55,526 nt of DNA from Dehalococcoidia bacterium (GTDB lineage Bacteria; Chloroflexota; Dehalococcoidia; Tepidiformales; Tepidiformaceae). Shown piece by piece: positions 7,192 through 15,799 of this stretch. The position numbers and the translations under genes are program-made. The stretch covers positions 1 to 55,526 of the forward strand of contig JADZEI010000024.1 of NCBI GenBank assembly GCA_020850615.1, read 5' to 3'. Each line of letters starts with the position of its first letter. Within the stretch, counting starts at the first letter, position 1. The notes beneath the pieces were generated by a model. It was not told the origin of the DNA. It ran no database searches and saw nothing but the letters and a program-made list of their open reading frames with translations.

Positions 7192-8585
7192 CCAGCCGCC
7201 GCCCGTCCCGCCGCCCCGATCCCGGGCTCGCCGCGGCCGCCGCCATCGGCGTCGCCTGCGTCACGCTCCTCCTCCTGACCACCGACCTCCGCACCCAGGG
7301 CAGCGCCCTCTTCCGCGACCCCGGCTGGGACCGCCACCTCTACCTCGTCATGGCCCGCGAAGGCCCCTTCGAGCTCCACCTCGCCCCGTTCTGCTGGCGC
7401 GTCCTGCTGCCCGCCATCGCCTGGGCCTCCCCGTTCCCCCTCCAGTCCACCTTCCAGCTCATCTCCTGGACCAGCATCGCCCTCCTCGCCCCCGCCCTCT
7501 ACTGGCTCATCACCCCCATCCTCCGCCAAACAAATCTCCCCTCTCCCTCCGGGAGAGGGGTCGGGGGTGAGGGCGCCCCCCGCGAAACAACTCCGGGAGA
7601 TGAGGGAAGCACGGCCACGCTCACCGCCATATCCCAACATCTCCCCTCTCCCGGGGGGAGAGGGGCCGGGGGTGAGGGAGCGCCGCGAACGCCAGGCGTC
7701 GAACACCCCGCCCTCATCGCCGTCCTCCTCCTCTACGGCATCGGCTGGGCCCCCAAGTACCTCCTCAGCGACTTCTGGGTGCCCGATTCCTTGGCCTTCC
7801 TCCTCCTCACGCTCGCGATCGGCTTCGCCTGGCGCCGCCGCCCCGTCGCATTCGCCGCCGTCCTCCTCGCCGGCGCCCTCACCAAGGAAAGCGCCCTCTT
7901 CGCTGCCCTGCTCTACTACCCGCTCCACGCCCGCTTCACCCACGCCGACCTCCCGGTCCTCCGCGAGAACGTCCTCGCGGCGCTCCCCGCGGTCGCGGCG
8001 ACGCTCCTCCTGCGGCTCGCCATCGACCCTGCGAACGGCGACCTGGCCTACATCGCCACCCTGCCGCCGGAGATCAGCCGCTTCCCCGAGCTCTTCCCCG
8101 CCTACAACTACGTTTCGCTCGCCCGCGACATCGGCTACCACCAGCGCCTCGAACATCTCGGCCTCGAGACCCTCCACGCCTACACCTGGCGCGCCCTCGG
8201 GCTCGTCCCGCTGCTGCTCGCCGCCGCCGGCGCGCTCCTGCGCCCGCGCCTGGCCCTGCGGCTCACGCCCTTCCTCGCAGCCGTCGTCGCACAGACCGCT
8301 GTCGCCACCGACACCGAGCGGCTCATCGCGCTCGCCTTCCCCGCCGTGCTCGTCCTCGCCGCCGCGGCCATCCACGACGCCACCCGACGCTGGGCGATAC
8401 CGCCCGCCGCGTTCGCCCCCCTCGCGCTCGGCACCATCCTGCTCGCCGCCAGCTCCCGCACCGCCTATGCCGCCTCCCTCGAAGCCCAGTCGCTCCTCGC
8501 CCTCGCTGGCCTCGCCACGATCGCAGCCACCACCCTCGCCACCCGCCGCCCACAGAGAAGCCGCCCCAAAGGACGGCCTTCCTGA
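7176..8585 (+). CDS. Polytopic membrane protein with REP-derived insertion
   Basis: A 469-residue protein with about ten to twelve predicted membrane helices, resembling glycosyltransferase-C-like membrane proteins in general character (long luminal loop WDRHLYLVMAREGPFELHL, then many helices; TKESALFA). I do not recognise a precise family. Residues about 121-168 are encoded by two copies of a GC-rich palindrome (see the repeats at 7536 and 7641) and read LPSPSGRGVGGEGAP and LPSPGGRGAGGEGAP. They lie in a loop between helices, so the insertion may be tolerated. GTG start overlapping the SGNH gene. Confidence 0.6.
   Translation: MGRPLTSRRPSRRPDPGLAAAAAIGVACVTLLLLTTDLRTQGSALFRDPGWDRHLYLVMAREGPFELHLAPFCWRVLLPAIAWASPFPLQSTFQLISWTSIALLAPALYWLITPILRQTNLPSPSGRGVGGEGAPRETTPGDEGSTATLTAISQHLPSPGGRGAGGEGAPRTPGVEHPALIAVLLLYGIGWAPKYLLSDFWVPDSLAFLLLTLAIGFAWRRRPVAFAAVLLAGALTKESALFAALLYYPLHARFTHADLPVLRENVLAALPAVAATLLLRLAIDPANGDLAYIATLPPEISRFPELFPAYNYVSLARDIGYHQRLEHLGLETLHAYTWRALGLVPLLLAAAGALLRPRLALRLTPFLAAVVAQTAVATDTERLIALAFPAVLVLAAAAIHDATRRWAIPPAAFAPLALGTILLAASSRTAYAASLEAQSLLALAGLATIAATTLATRRPQRSRPKGRPS
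7536..7573 (+). repeat. REP-like palindrome inside a reading frame, copy 1
   Basis: A CCCTCTCCCTCCGGGAGAGGG palindrome followed by TCGGGGGTGAGGG. It keeps the host frame open. Confidence 0.85.
7641..7678 (+). repeat. REP-like palindrome inside a reading frame, copy 2
   Basis: A second copy 105 nt downstream in the same orientation, with core CCCTCTCCCGGGGGGAGAGGG and then CCGGGGGTGAGGG. The same spacing and frame produce a near-repeat in the protein. Confidence 0.85.
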
Positions 8586-8812
8586 TTCACCGACTGGCGC
8601 TCTCCCTCCGGGAGACACGATGGCAAAGGGCCAGGATGGCGGATGAAAATCGACTTTCGTCGGGGAGAGTCGACGAACAACGAATCCCGATGCCCCGAAC
8701 CACGCGGCTATTTTCAGAGCAGAGGGGCAGGGGGTGAGGGACGCCTTGGCCCGGGCGAGTTCCGCCGCCCCACCCGGACACCAACAGCTAACAGCCAAGA
8801 GCCAATAGCCCC
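8586..8812 (+). repeat. Intergenic region with split REP remnant and short word repeats
   Basis: This region lies between the convergent 3' ends of the membrane protein and the amidohydrolase. CTCTCCCTCCGGGAGA at 8600-8615 and AGAGGGGCAGGGGGTGAGGG at 8721-8740 look like the two halves of the REP palindrome, separated by about 105 bp. The separating segment contains a small hairpin (TCGACT paired with AGTCGA). At 8783-8813 are AACAGC/AACAGCC/AATAGCC-type words. No gene is seen. Confidence 0.6.
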
Positions 8813-9967
8813 CTACAACCCAAACACCTTGATCGCGTTCCCGCCCACGATCTTCTGCGCGTTCTCCACCGTCGTCGCGTCGAACACCGCCTGGATCGCA
8901 CTCCGCGTGTACCCCAGCGTGCTCTCGTTGTGCGGGTAGTCGCTCGACCACATCGCCCGGTCCGCGCCGATCCTGTGGATCATTTCGAGCCCCGCCGGGT
9001 CCACCATGAACGTCGCATAGCAGTTGTTGAACCAGTAGTGGCTCGGCAGGTGGCTCAGCTTCGGCTGCACATGGCTCGGGAACGACTCGTAGATCATGTC
9101 CGCTTCCTGCAGCGCACCCGGCACCCAGTGCAGCCCGCTTTCGACGAACACCACCTGGACGCCCGGGTTCCGGTCGAACACACCGCCGAACGTGAGCCGC
9201 GCCCACACGTTCCGCATGCCGCCCATCTGCTCCATCACGAAGATGCCGGCAGCTCCCCGGAGCGACGTCTGCGGGTTCACCGGCCGCTCGCCGATGTGGA
9301 AGCAGATCGGCAGCTCCGCCTCCTCGATCGCGTCCCAGAACGGCTGCATCCGTTCGACGTGGTAGAAGATCGATTCGCCGTCGGCGAACTTGCCCGGCTG
9401 GATCGGCACCATCGCCGTCTTCAGCCCGAGCGCCTTGATCTCCGCAATCGCGTCCTTCGTCTGCTCCGGGTTCCACCAGTTCAGGATCCCCACGCCGTGC
9501 AGCCGGTCCGGCGACTGCGCACAGAACTGCGCCAGCGCCTCGTTGTACGCCCGCGCGCACCACTCCTTCTCTTCGAAGTCCTCCAGGAAGAGCAGCGTGA
9601 AGAACTTCTGCGGGAAGATGATCTCCTTGTCGACGCCCTCCGCGTCGAGGTCCTTCATTCGTGTCGGTACATGGCTAATGCCCGGCATGCATTCGAACGA
9701 GCAGGACGCATTGGCCGAACCCGGCGGCGTCAGCTTCACGCCGGCCACTTCCACTTCCCAGCCGCCGTTCTCGAAGTAGATCCGCGGCGCGCGGTCCTTC
9801 ATGTGCGCCGGGAAGCGCTCCAGCCAGATGTCGCCTTCCAGCCAATGGCTGTCGGCCGAGACGATGACCGTCCCCTTCGGCAGCTCGCGCCCTTCCCGCT
9901 CCGGCGCGCGATAGCGGGCATCGCCGATGCCCATCATCTTCGGGATTTCAAGGACCGTGCCTGCCAT
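8813..9967 (-). CDS. Amidohydrolase-2 family metal-dependent hydrolase/decarboxylase
   Basis: A 384-residue TIM-barrel protein of the amidohydrolase-related superfamily. Visible ligand motifs are SADSH (DxH near residue 40), FHIGER, ESGLHWVP, and the C-terminal Asp in WSSDYPHNES. Relatives hydrolyse or decarboxylate aromatic and cyclic substrates. The start at 9967 is chosen over 9991 because GGGGGAAAG lies just upstream of it. A second, distantly similar protein is at 44675-45943. The substrate is unknown. Confidence 0.85.
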   Translation of the reverse strand: MAGTVLEIPKMMGIGDARYRAPEREGRELPKGTVIVSADSHWLEGDIWLERFPAHMKDRAPRIYFENGGWEVEVAGVKLTPPGSANASCSFECMPGISHVPTRMKDLDAEGVDKEIIFPQKFFTLLFLEDFEEKEWCARAYNEALAQFCAQSPDRLHGVGILNWWNPEQTKDAIAEIKALGLKTAMVPIQPGKFADGESIFYHVERMQPFWDAIEEAELPICFHIGERPVNPQTSLRGAAGIFVMEQMGGMRNVWARLTFGGVFDRNPGVQVVFVESGLHWVPGALQEADMIYESFPSHVQPKLSHLPSHYWFNNCYATFMVDPAGLEMIHRIGADRAMWSSDYPHNESTLGYTRSAIQAVFDATTVENAQKIVGGNAIKVFGL

Positions 9968-10115
9968 TCTGCTTTCCCCCACTGCGATCAATCGATCGTA
10001 TAGAACGCTTCTACTCGCAAGCCGGATTCCAAGTCAAGCGAACGCTCGTACGTCATGGGCACGAGCCACGGCGGAGGTAAACGACCGTTGTCTTCGAACC
10101 GCTGGCCCAGCCCTC

Positions 10116-10154
10116 GAATAAAAAACGGGCCCGGGTCTTCGAGACCCGGGCCCG
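10116..10154 (-). terminator. Rho-independent terminator
   Basis: A 12-bp perfect stem (CGGGCCCGGGTC paired with GACCCGGGCCCG, 10126-10154) with a 5-nt loop, followed on the minus strand by GTTTTTTATT. It lies 37 nt past the stop of the nitronate monooxygenase-like gene. The only other notable content of 9968-10190 is a run of GATAGCC/GACAGCC words at 10162-10188. Confidence 0.9.
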
Positions 10155-10190
10155 CACATCGCCGATAGCCGACAGCCGAAAGCCGACGGC

Positions 10191-11075
10191 CTAAACCGCC
10201 GCCCCCTGGAACACCTCGATGTTGTGTGCCAGCCGCCGGCTCGCCTCCGCCGCACCCTCGACCATCTCCCGGATGACCTTCTCCACCGGCTCGATGCTGT
10301 CGATGATCGCCGAGACCTGGCCCATCTGCGTCTGCTTCCGCTCGCCGAGCACCTCTTCCGCCAGTTCCGGCCGGTTGATCCGCGGCTTGATCCGCCCCTC
10401 CGCCGACATCGTCGAGATGTCCGTCGCCGCGAGGATCAGCTTGCGCACGTGCTCGGGCGCGTTCGCCTCCAGCGTCGCGATGAACCGCGTGCCCAACTGC
10501 ACACCGTCGGCACCCAGCGCGATCACCGCCGCGAAGCCCGGCCCGTCGGCCACGGCGCCCGCCGCCACCAGCGGCGTCTCCGGGAATGCCCGCCGGATAG
10601 CCCGGATCAGCACCATCATGCTCACTTCGTGGTCGCCCCGGTACCCGCCCGATTCGGCCGGCTCCGCGATGATCGCGTCCACGCCCGCCTCGACCGCCTT
10701 GCGCGCATGCATCAGCGTCGGCAGCACGTGCGCCACCTTGCTCCCGCGGTCCTGCAGCATCTTCGTCCACACCCGCGGGCTGCCCGCCGAGGTGATGACC
10801 ACCGGCACACCCTCTTCGCCCATCATCTCCATCTTCGCCTGGATGTCCTTCTCCGGCGTCAGCGCGATGGGGAAGTTCAGCGAGAACGGCTTGTCCGTCA
10901 GCTCCTTGAGCTGCCGGATGCGCGAACGAAGCAGGTCCGGCGGCGCGATCGCCCCCGCGATGCAGCCAAGCCCGCCCGCGTTCGAAATCGCGGCCGCAAG
11001 CTCGGGGGTCTGGGAGATTGCGCCCATCACGATCGGATAGCGGACGCCGAACAGGTCGCAAATTGCGTTGCCCAA
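10191..11075 (-). CDS. Nitronate monooxygenase-like FMN enzyme (NMO/2-nitropropane dioxygenase family)
   Basis: A 294-residue TIM-barrel flavoprotein of the NMO family, which oxidises nitronates or acts in related redox reactions. Typical features are RYPIVMGAIS near the N-terminus, AAISNAGGLGCIAG, the EPAESGGYRGDH loop holding the conserved His, and phosphate-binding ADGPGFAAVIALGADGVQLGTRF. Some relatives are enoyl reductases (FabK), so that is the main alternative. Start: TTG at 11075, with GGAG at 11082-11085 spaced 6 nt. Longer frames overlap the comM promoter region. Confidence 0.85.
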   Translation of the reverse strand: MGNAICDLFGVRYPIVMGAISQTPELAAAISNAGGLGCIAGAIAPPDLLRSRIRQLKELTDKPFSLNFPIALTPEKDIQAKMEMMGEEGVPVVITSAGSPRVWTKMLQDRGSKVAHVLPTLMHARKAVEAGVDAIIAEPAESGGYRGDHEVSMMVLIRAIRRAFPETPLVAAGAVADGPGFAAVIALGADGVQLGTRFIATLEANAPEHVRKLILAATDISTMSAEGRIKPRINRPELAEEVLGERKQTQMGQVSAIIDSIEPVEKVIREMVEGAAEASRRLAHNIEVFQGAAV

Positions 11076-11190
11076 GAGGGTCTCCAAAAGTTGAGTTAGA
11101 CGACCGAGATTCTCACGGCCCTTCCCGCCAGTATACCGGCCATCGGCCCACGAACGAGCGCCCGCGCGGCCCCCCGGTGACACCCCACGT

Positions 11191-11219
11191 TTGACGTGCC
11201 ACCCCCTCCACCCCACAAT
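11191..11219 (+). promoter_or_regulatory. Promoter of comM-like gene, leaderless
   Basis: TTGACG at 11191-11196, a 17-nt spacer and CACAAT at 11214-11219, then 7 nt to the ATG at 11227. This is one of the best -35/-10 pairs in the window. It leaves no room for a Shine-Dalgarno. Confidence 0.7.
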
Positions 11220-11226
11220 CCCCGCG

Positions 11227-12753
11227 ATGTTGGCACGAGTCCAGAGCTGTGCGGTCATTGGGCTCGAAGGCGAGCTCGTCGACGTCGAGATCGACATCGC
11301 TCGCGCCCAGGAACCGCGCATCACCGTCGTCGGCCTCCCCGATGCCGCCGTCCAGGAATCCCGCGAGCGCGTCCGCGCCGCCATCAAGAACAGCGGCTTC
11401 ACCTTCTCCACCGGCACCCGCGTCACCGTCAACCTGGCCCCCGCCGACCTGCGCAAGGAAGGCCCCGCCTACGACCTCCCCATCGCCGTTGGCATCCTTA
11501 CTGCCCTCGGACACGTGGTCGCCGACCTCTCCGGCGCCGTCTTCCTCGGCGAGCTCGCCCTCAATGGCGATGTCCGCCCCGTGCGCGGCGTCCTGCCCAT
11601 GGTCGCCCTGGCGAAGGCCCGTGGCATGTCTCGCGCCTTCGTCCCCATCCAGAACGCCGCCGAGGGCGCCCTCGTCGAAGGCATCGCCGTCCACCCCGTG
11701 CCCTCGCTCTCCGCGCTCGCCGCCCACCTCCTCGGCGCCGCAGACCTCGGCACCGCCACGCCGCCACCGCCCACCTCAGCCGAAATCCCGCCCGGCACCG
11801 ACTTCGCCGACATCGTCGGCCAGGAGCACGCCAAGCGCGCGCTCGAAGTCGCGGCCGCCGGCGGGCACAACCTCATCCTTCGCGGCCCACCCGGCAGCGG
11901 CAAGACCCTGCTCGCCCGCGCCCTCCCCTCCATCCTCCCGCCCATGACCGGCGACGAAGCGATGGAGGTCACCCGTATCTATAGCGTCGCCGGCCTGCTC
12001 TCGCCCGGGACCGGGCTCATCACCGCGCGCCCGTTTCGGGCGCCCCACCACACCATCTCGAACGCCGGTCTCGTCGGTGGCGGCTCCGTCCCCCGCCCGG
12101 GCGAGATCACCCTCTCGCACCGCGGCGTCCTCTTTTTGGACGAGTTGCTCGAGTTCGACCCGCGCGTCCTCGAAGTCCTCCGCCAGCCGCTCGAGGACAA
12201 GATCGTGACCATCTCGCGCGCCCGCCAGGCGGTCACCTTCCCCTCCAGTTTCTCGCTCATCTCCGCCCTCAACCCCTGCCCCTGCGGCTTCTATGGCGAC
12301 ACCGAACGCGATTGCGTCTGCCCGGCCAACGTCGTTTCCCGTTACCAGCGCCGCATCTCCGGCCCGCTCCTCGACCGCATCGACCTCTTCGTCGACGTGC
12401 CCCGCGTGGATTACGAGAAGCTCGCCGCCGCAAAGCGTGGCGAACCTTCCGCCGCAGTCGCCGACCGCGTCGCCCGCGCGCGCGAGGTGCAGCACGCCCG
12501 CTTCGGCGCCCACGCCGCGACCAAGACGAACGCGGACATGACGCCCCCGCAGGTGCGCGACTTCGCCCAGCTCCAGCTCGAATCCGCTGCGACCGAAATC
12601 CTGCGCCTCGCGGTCAAACAGCTCGACCTCTCCGCGCGAGCCTTCCACCGCGTCCTCAAGGTCGCCCGCACCGTCGCCGACCTCGCCGGCAGCGACCCCA
12701 TCGGCGCCGCCCACATCGGCGAAGCCATCCAGTACCGCGAACGCATGGAGTGA
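11227..12753 (+). CDS. comM: YifB/ComM family Mg-chelatase-like AAA+ ATPase
   Basis: A 508-residue AAA+ ATPase. An N-terminal ribosomal-S5/Lon-like ChlI domain (residues 1-170) is followed by the AAA+ core with Walker A GPPGSGKT at 220-227 and Walker B VLFLDELLEF near residue 300, then a small C-terminal helical domain. The conserved cysteines NPCPCGFYGDTERDCVC are present. Characterised ComM is a hexameric helicase that assists branch migration in natural transformation. Other competence genes are not seen nearby. Normal length. Confidence 0.9.
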   Translation: MLARVQSCAVIGLEGELVDVEIDIARAQEPRITVVGLPDAAVQESRERVRAAIKNSGFTFSTGTRVTVNLAPADLRKEGPAYDLPIAVGILTALGHVVADLSGAVFLGELALNGDVRPVRGVLPMVALAKARGMSRAFVPIQNAAEGALVEGIAVHPVPSLSALAAHLLGAADLGTATPPPPTSAEIPPGTDFADIVGQEHAKRALEVAAAGGHNLILRGPPGSGKTLLARALPSILPPMTGDEAMEVTRIYSVAGLLSPGTGLITARPFRAPHHTISNAGLVGGGSVPRPGEITLSHRGVLFLDELLEFDPRVLEVLRQPLEDKIVTISRARQAVTFPSSFSLISALNPCPCGFYGDTERDCVCPANVVSRYQRRISGPLLDRIDLFVDVPRVDYEKLAAAKRGEPSAAVADRVARAREVQHARFGAHAATKTNADMTPPQVRDFAQLQLESAATEILRLAVKQLDLSARAFHRVLKVARTVADLAGSDPIGAAHIGEAIQYRERME

Positions 12754-13199
12754 CCTGCCCCTTGCCGCTGGACCATGTCCGCCCGTCTACGAACCCCGCC
12801 TGGGGCCCGAAACAGCGCGCCCACCGACACTAGGGCGAACACCTCGGCGAAGAAAGCGCCTCCCGCGGCGAAGTACCCCACGCGTGCGGTGAGGCCCGGA
12901 TCCTGTTCGTCGGGCGGCCATCGCCGTCGCTATACGTCATGTATCCGATGAACCCGGCGCCAATCACAACCGCGACCATGGCGACCACGACCACGGCCCC
13001 GACCACCCTCCTGCCTTTCACCACCAGCACGAGTGGAGCCGGGAGGCTCAACGGGAACAGGAACCCGATAAGCAGGATCCACGACCCGTCGGGTCTCCTT
13101 CGACAGCATCCTACAAATGTGGCGCCCCGCGCGCCCTCGGGTCGAAAGCACCCGTCTCCTGCCACACCGGCTCCCTCGAACGGGAATCTCGTGGACTTA
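12754..13199. other. Long intergenic stretch, mostly unexplained
   Basis: About 450 bp with no confidently called gene. A possible small minus-strand membrane ORF crosses it (listed separately). No RNA gene or terminator was recognised. The plus-strand text at 12930-13070 is poorer in GC than its surroundings. Confidence 0.4.
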
Positions 13200-13249
13200 G
13201 AACAAATGTGTTGACAACAGAACACCCGTTCTTCTACGCTTGCCGGCAC
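12830..13249 (-). CDS. Possible small two-helix membrane protein, start uncertain
   Basis: The open frame contains two good hydrophobic segments (WILLIGFLFPLSLPAPLVLVV and VVGAVVVVAMVAVVIGAGFIGY), joined by KGRR and followed by a polar tail. The only canonical starts are a GTG at 13249, whose leader overlaps the LexA-like boxes, and internal GTGs. It may be a small real gene, possibly divergently transcribed from the operator region, or chance. No family was recognised. Confidence 0.25.
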   Translation of the reverse strand: MPASVEERVFCCQHICSKSTRFPFEGAGVAGDGCFRPEGARGATFVGCCRRRPDGSWILLIGFLFPLSLPAPLVLVVKGRRVVGAVVVVAMVAVVIGAGFIGYMTYSDGDGRPTNRIRASPHAWGTSPREALSSPRCSP

Positions 13250-13267
13250 CCTCTAGAACGGATGTGC
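13200..13267 (+). promoter_or_regulatory. LexA-type operator cluster and promoter
   Basis: A perfect GAACACCCGTTC (GAAC-N4-GTTC) lies at 13220-13231. It sits inside the 18-nt spacer between TTGACA (13211-13216) and TACGCT (13235-13240). Two weaker boxes flank it: GAACAAATGTGT at 13200-13211 and GAACGGATGTGC at 13256-13267. GAAC-N4-GTTC is the LexA operator of Gram-positive-type bacteria. An operator in the spacer would block the promoter of the small ORF at 13272. Confidence 0.6.
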
Positions 13268-13271
13268 TGAC

Positions 13272-13490
13272 ATGGTCAACCCCGTCCTCACGATCCTCTT
13301 CGACATCTTCCTCATCGGCAGCGGGGCAACCATCCTCGGCGGCATGATCCTGGAGTATCGCGCGTCCCGCCGCGGCGCCGTGGGCGGTGTAGCCGTCCCT
13401 TTCCGGCGCCGCCAGCCCGCGCAGCTCTCCCCTCGGACGCGGGCACGCGCGGGTAGCGTTGGCCGCGCCCGGCGCCGGCTGGCCGCCTGA
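13272..13490 (+). CDS. Small single-pass membrane protein, putatively SOS-controlled
   Basis: A 72-residue protein with an N-terminal hydrophobic helix (about residues 4-27, PVLTILFDIFLIGSGATILGG) and a strongly basic tail rich in Arg. Its upstream region holds a TTGACA-type promoter whose spacer is a perfect GAAC-N4-GTTC box. Small one-helix basic proteins under LexA control in other bacteria include division inhibitors such as YneA and SidA, but there is no sequence identity to claim that. No strong Shine-Dalgarno. The gene itself is plausible rather than certain. Confidence 0.45.
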   Translation: MVNPVLTILFDIFLIGSGATILGGMILEYRASRRGAVGGVAVPFRRRQPAQLSPRTRARAGSVGRARRRLAA

Positions 13491-13515
13491 CAATCCCGAT
13501 CCCGGCGGAGTTGTG

Positions 13516-15789
13516 TTAGCGGTTCCCGGTCCGCAGCGCCGGCAGGGGCTCGTTCAGCTTGCCGCGCTTCCGGTCGATCGCGCGCTCCACGCTCCGCACC
13601 CCGCGAATGATCTCCATCCGCGAAAGCAACCGCGAGAGCTGTTCGATGCCCGTCGTCTCCAGCGTCGCCAGGATGCTCACTGACCCGTCGCCGTTCTCGA
13701 TCGTCCGCACGCCGACCATGTTGACCTTCTCGTCGGTGACAACCGTCGTGATGTCCCGGAGCAGCCCGACGCGGTCCCACGCCTCCACCCGGACCGCCAC
13801 CGGGTAGAGCTTGGTCACCGATCCCCACTCCACCTCGACGATCCGGTCTCGGTCGTCCACGTTGAGGACGTTATGGCAATCCGCACGGTGCACTGTCACG
13901 CCTCGCGTCCGCGTCACGTAGCCGACGATCTGGTCGCCCGGCACCGGGTTGCAGCACCGAGCCATCGTCGTCAGCAGGTTTCCGACGCCGAGCACCCGCA
14001 TGCTCGGGCTGCCCACGGTCGCCGGCGCCTGCTTCGTGGGGGCCGGCGGGAGCTCCGGCTCGGCCTGCGCCTCTTCCTCCTGGATCAGCGCGCCCAGCTT
14101 CCGGGTCACCGAGTTCGTGCTGACGCCGCCGTAGCCCAGCGCCGCGAAGAAGTCCTCGGCGTTCGTGTAGTTGAACAACGCCAGGATCTGGTCCTGCCGC
14201 TCGCTCAGGTCCACGCCCAGCCGCCGCATCTCCTTTTCGAGCATCTCCCGCCCGCGCTCGATGTTCTCCGCCCGCTCCTGCCGCCGGAACCACTGCCGGA
14301 TCTTCTCTTTCGAGTGCGTCGTCCGCACGTAGCCCAGGTTCGGGTTCAGCCAGTCCCGCGATGGCCCCTTGCTCGTCCGCGACCGCATGATCTCGACGAC
14401 ATCGCCGTTCTTCAGCGTCGCGTTCAGCGCCACCATCCGGCCATTCACCTTCGCCCCGACCGTCTGGTTCCCGAGGTCCGTGTGGATCCGGTAGGCGAAG
14501 TCCAGCGGCGTCGCCCCGGCGGGCATGTCGATCACGTCGCCCTTCGGCGTGTAGACGAATACCTGGTCGTGAAAGATGTCCGTCTTCACGCTCTCGACGA
14601 ACTCTTCCGCGCCCGCGAGGTCACGCTGCCAGTCGAGCAGCTGCCGCAGCCAGGCGATCCGCTCCTCGTCGCGGCCCGTCTGCTTCTTCCCTTCCTTATA
14701 CCGCCAGTGCGCCGCGACCCCGTACTCCGCCACCCGGTGCATGTCGTACGTCCGGATCTGGATCTCCAGCGGCCGCCCGCCAAGCCCCACCACCGTCGTG
14801 TGGAGCGACTGGTACATGCTGTCCTTCGGGTTCGCGATGTAGTCGTCGAACTGGCCCGGCATCGGCCGCCAGAGCGCGTGCACCACACCGAGCGCGTGGT
14901 AGCACTCCGCCAGCGTGTCCACGAACACCCGCACCGCCAGCAGGTCGTAGATCTGGTCGAACGACTTCGACTGGTGCGCGTAGCGCATCATCTTGTGGTA
15001 GATGCTGTAGATGTGCTTCGCCCGGCCGGTCACCTCAGCCCGGATGCCCGCCGCCGCCAGGTGCTCCCGCAGCGACGCGGTCATCTCGTCGATGTAGCGC
15101 TGGCGCGCGTCCCGCTTGGAGGCGAGCAGCTCCGCGATCTCCCGGTATTTCTCGGGCTCCAGGTAGCGGAACGCCAGGTCCTCCAGCTCCCACTTGATCT
15201 GCCACACGCCCAGCCGGTTCGCCAGCGGCGCGTAGATCTCCATCGTCTCGTGGGCGATCCGCCGCTGCTTGTCCGCGTTGAACGCCCACAGCGTGCGCAT
15301 GTTGTGCAGCCGGTCGCAGAGCTTGATCAGCACCACCCGGATGTCCTCGGCCATTGCCAGGAACATCTTCCGCAGGTTCTGCGCCTGCACGCCGTCCCGC
15401 GCCAGCTGGTCGTTCGGTGCGAACCGCATCGGCAGCTTGTCCAGCTTGGTCAAACCGTCCACCAGCCGCGCCACGTCGTGCCCGAACTTCTGCTCGATGA
15501 TGTCGTTCGAAACGCCGCAGTCTTCCTGGACATCGTGCAGGAGCGCCGCCGCCAGCGCGTTGTGGTCGAGCTCGAGCTCCGCGACGAGGTACGTCACCGC
15601 CACCGGGTGCGTGATGTACGGGTCACCGGTCCGCCGGATCTGCCCTTCGTGGCAATCCCGCGCGAACGCGTAGGCCTCGCGGATGATCCCCAGCCGCTCC
15701 CCGGGAATGTAGGCCGTGGCGCGAGCGAGCACCGCATCGAAATCGGGATCGACGGCAGAACGGCTCGGCTCCTGCGCGCGTGCCTGCAA
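13516..15789 (-). CDS. Bifunctional (p)ppGpp synthetase/hydrolase, RelA/SpoT family
   Basis: A 757-residue long RSH protein that makes and degrades the alarmone (p)ppGpp. Domains in order: HD hydrolase (about 40-190, with the metal motif ALLHDVQEDCG), synthetase (about 235-360, GRAKHIYSIYHKM, then YQSLHTTV and EIQIRT), TGS (about 395-455, VFVYTPKGDVIDMPAGATPLDFAY), a helical and conserved-cysteine region (MARCCNPVPGDQIVGY), and a C-terminal ACT (about 675-745). Both catalytic halves look intact. The start is a TTG at 15789 with GAGG 5 nt upstream. It is divergent from hisS. Confidence 0.95.
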   Translation of the reverse strand: MQARAQEPSRSAVDPDFDAVLARATAYIPGERLGIIREAYAFARDCHEGQIRRTGDPYITHPVAVTYLVAELELDHNALAAALLHDVQEDCGVSNDIIEQKFGHDVARLVDGLTKLDKLPMRFAPNDQLARDGVQAQNLRKMFLAMAEDIRVVLIKLCDRLHNMRTLWAFNADKQRRIAHETMEIYAPLANRLGVWQIKWELEDLAFRYLEPEKYREIAELLASKRDARQRYIDEMTASLREHLAAAGIRAEVTGRAKHIYSIYHKMMRYAHQSKSFDQIYDLLAVRVFVDTLAECYHALGVVHALWRPMPGQFDDYIANPKDSMYQSLHTTVVGLGGRPLEIQIRTYDMHRVAEYGVAAHWRYKEGKKQTGRDEERIAWLRQLLDWQRDLAGAEEFVESVKTDIFHDQVFVYTPKGDVIDMPAGATPLDFAYRIHTDLGNQTVGAKVNGRMVALNATLKNGDVVEIMRSRTSKGPSRDWLNPNLGYVRTTHSKEKIRQWFRRQERAENIERGREMLEKEMRRLGVDLSERQDQILALFNYTNAEDFFAALGYGGVSTNSVTRKLGALIQEEEAQAEPELPPAPTKQAPATVGSPSMRVLGVGNLLTTMARCCNPVPGDQIVGYVTRTRGVTVHRADCHNVLNVDDRDRIVEVEWGSVTKLYPVAVRVEAWDRVGLLRDITTVVTDEKVNMVGVRTIENGDGSVSILATLETTGIEQLSRLLSRMEIIRGVRSVERAIDRKRGKLNEPLPALRTGNR

Positions 15790-15799
15790 GTAAACCTCT

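Noticed and set aside
7077-9563. 828-codon minus-strand open frame
   Set aside because: It spans the complement of the membrane protein and part of the amidohydrolase in another frame, with repeat-derived and low-complexity sequence.
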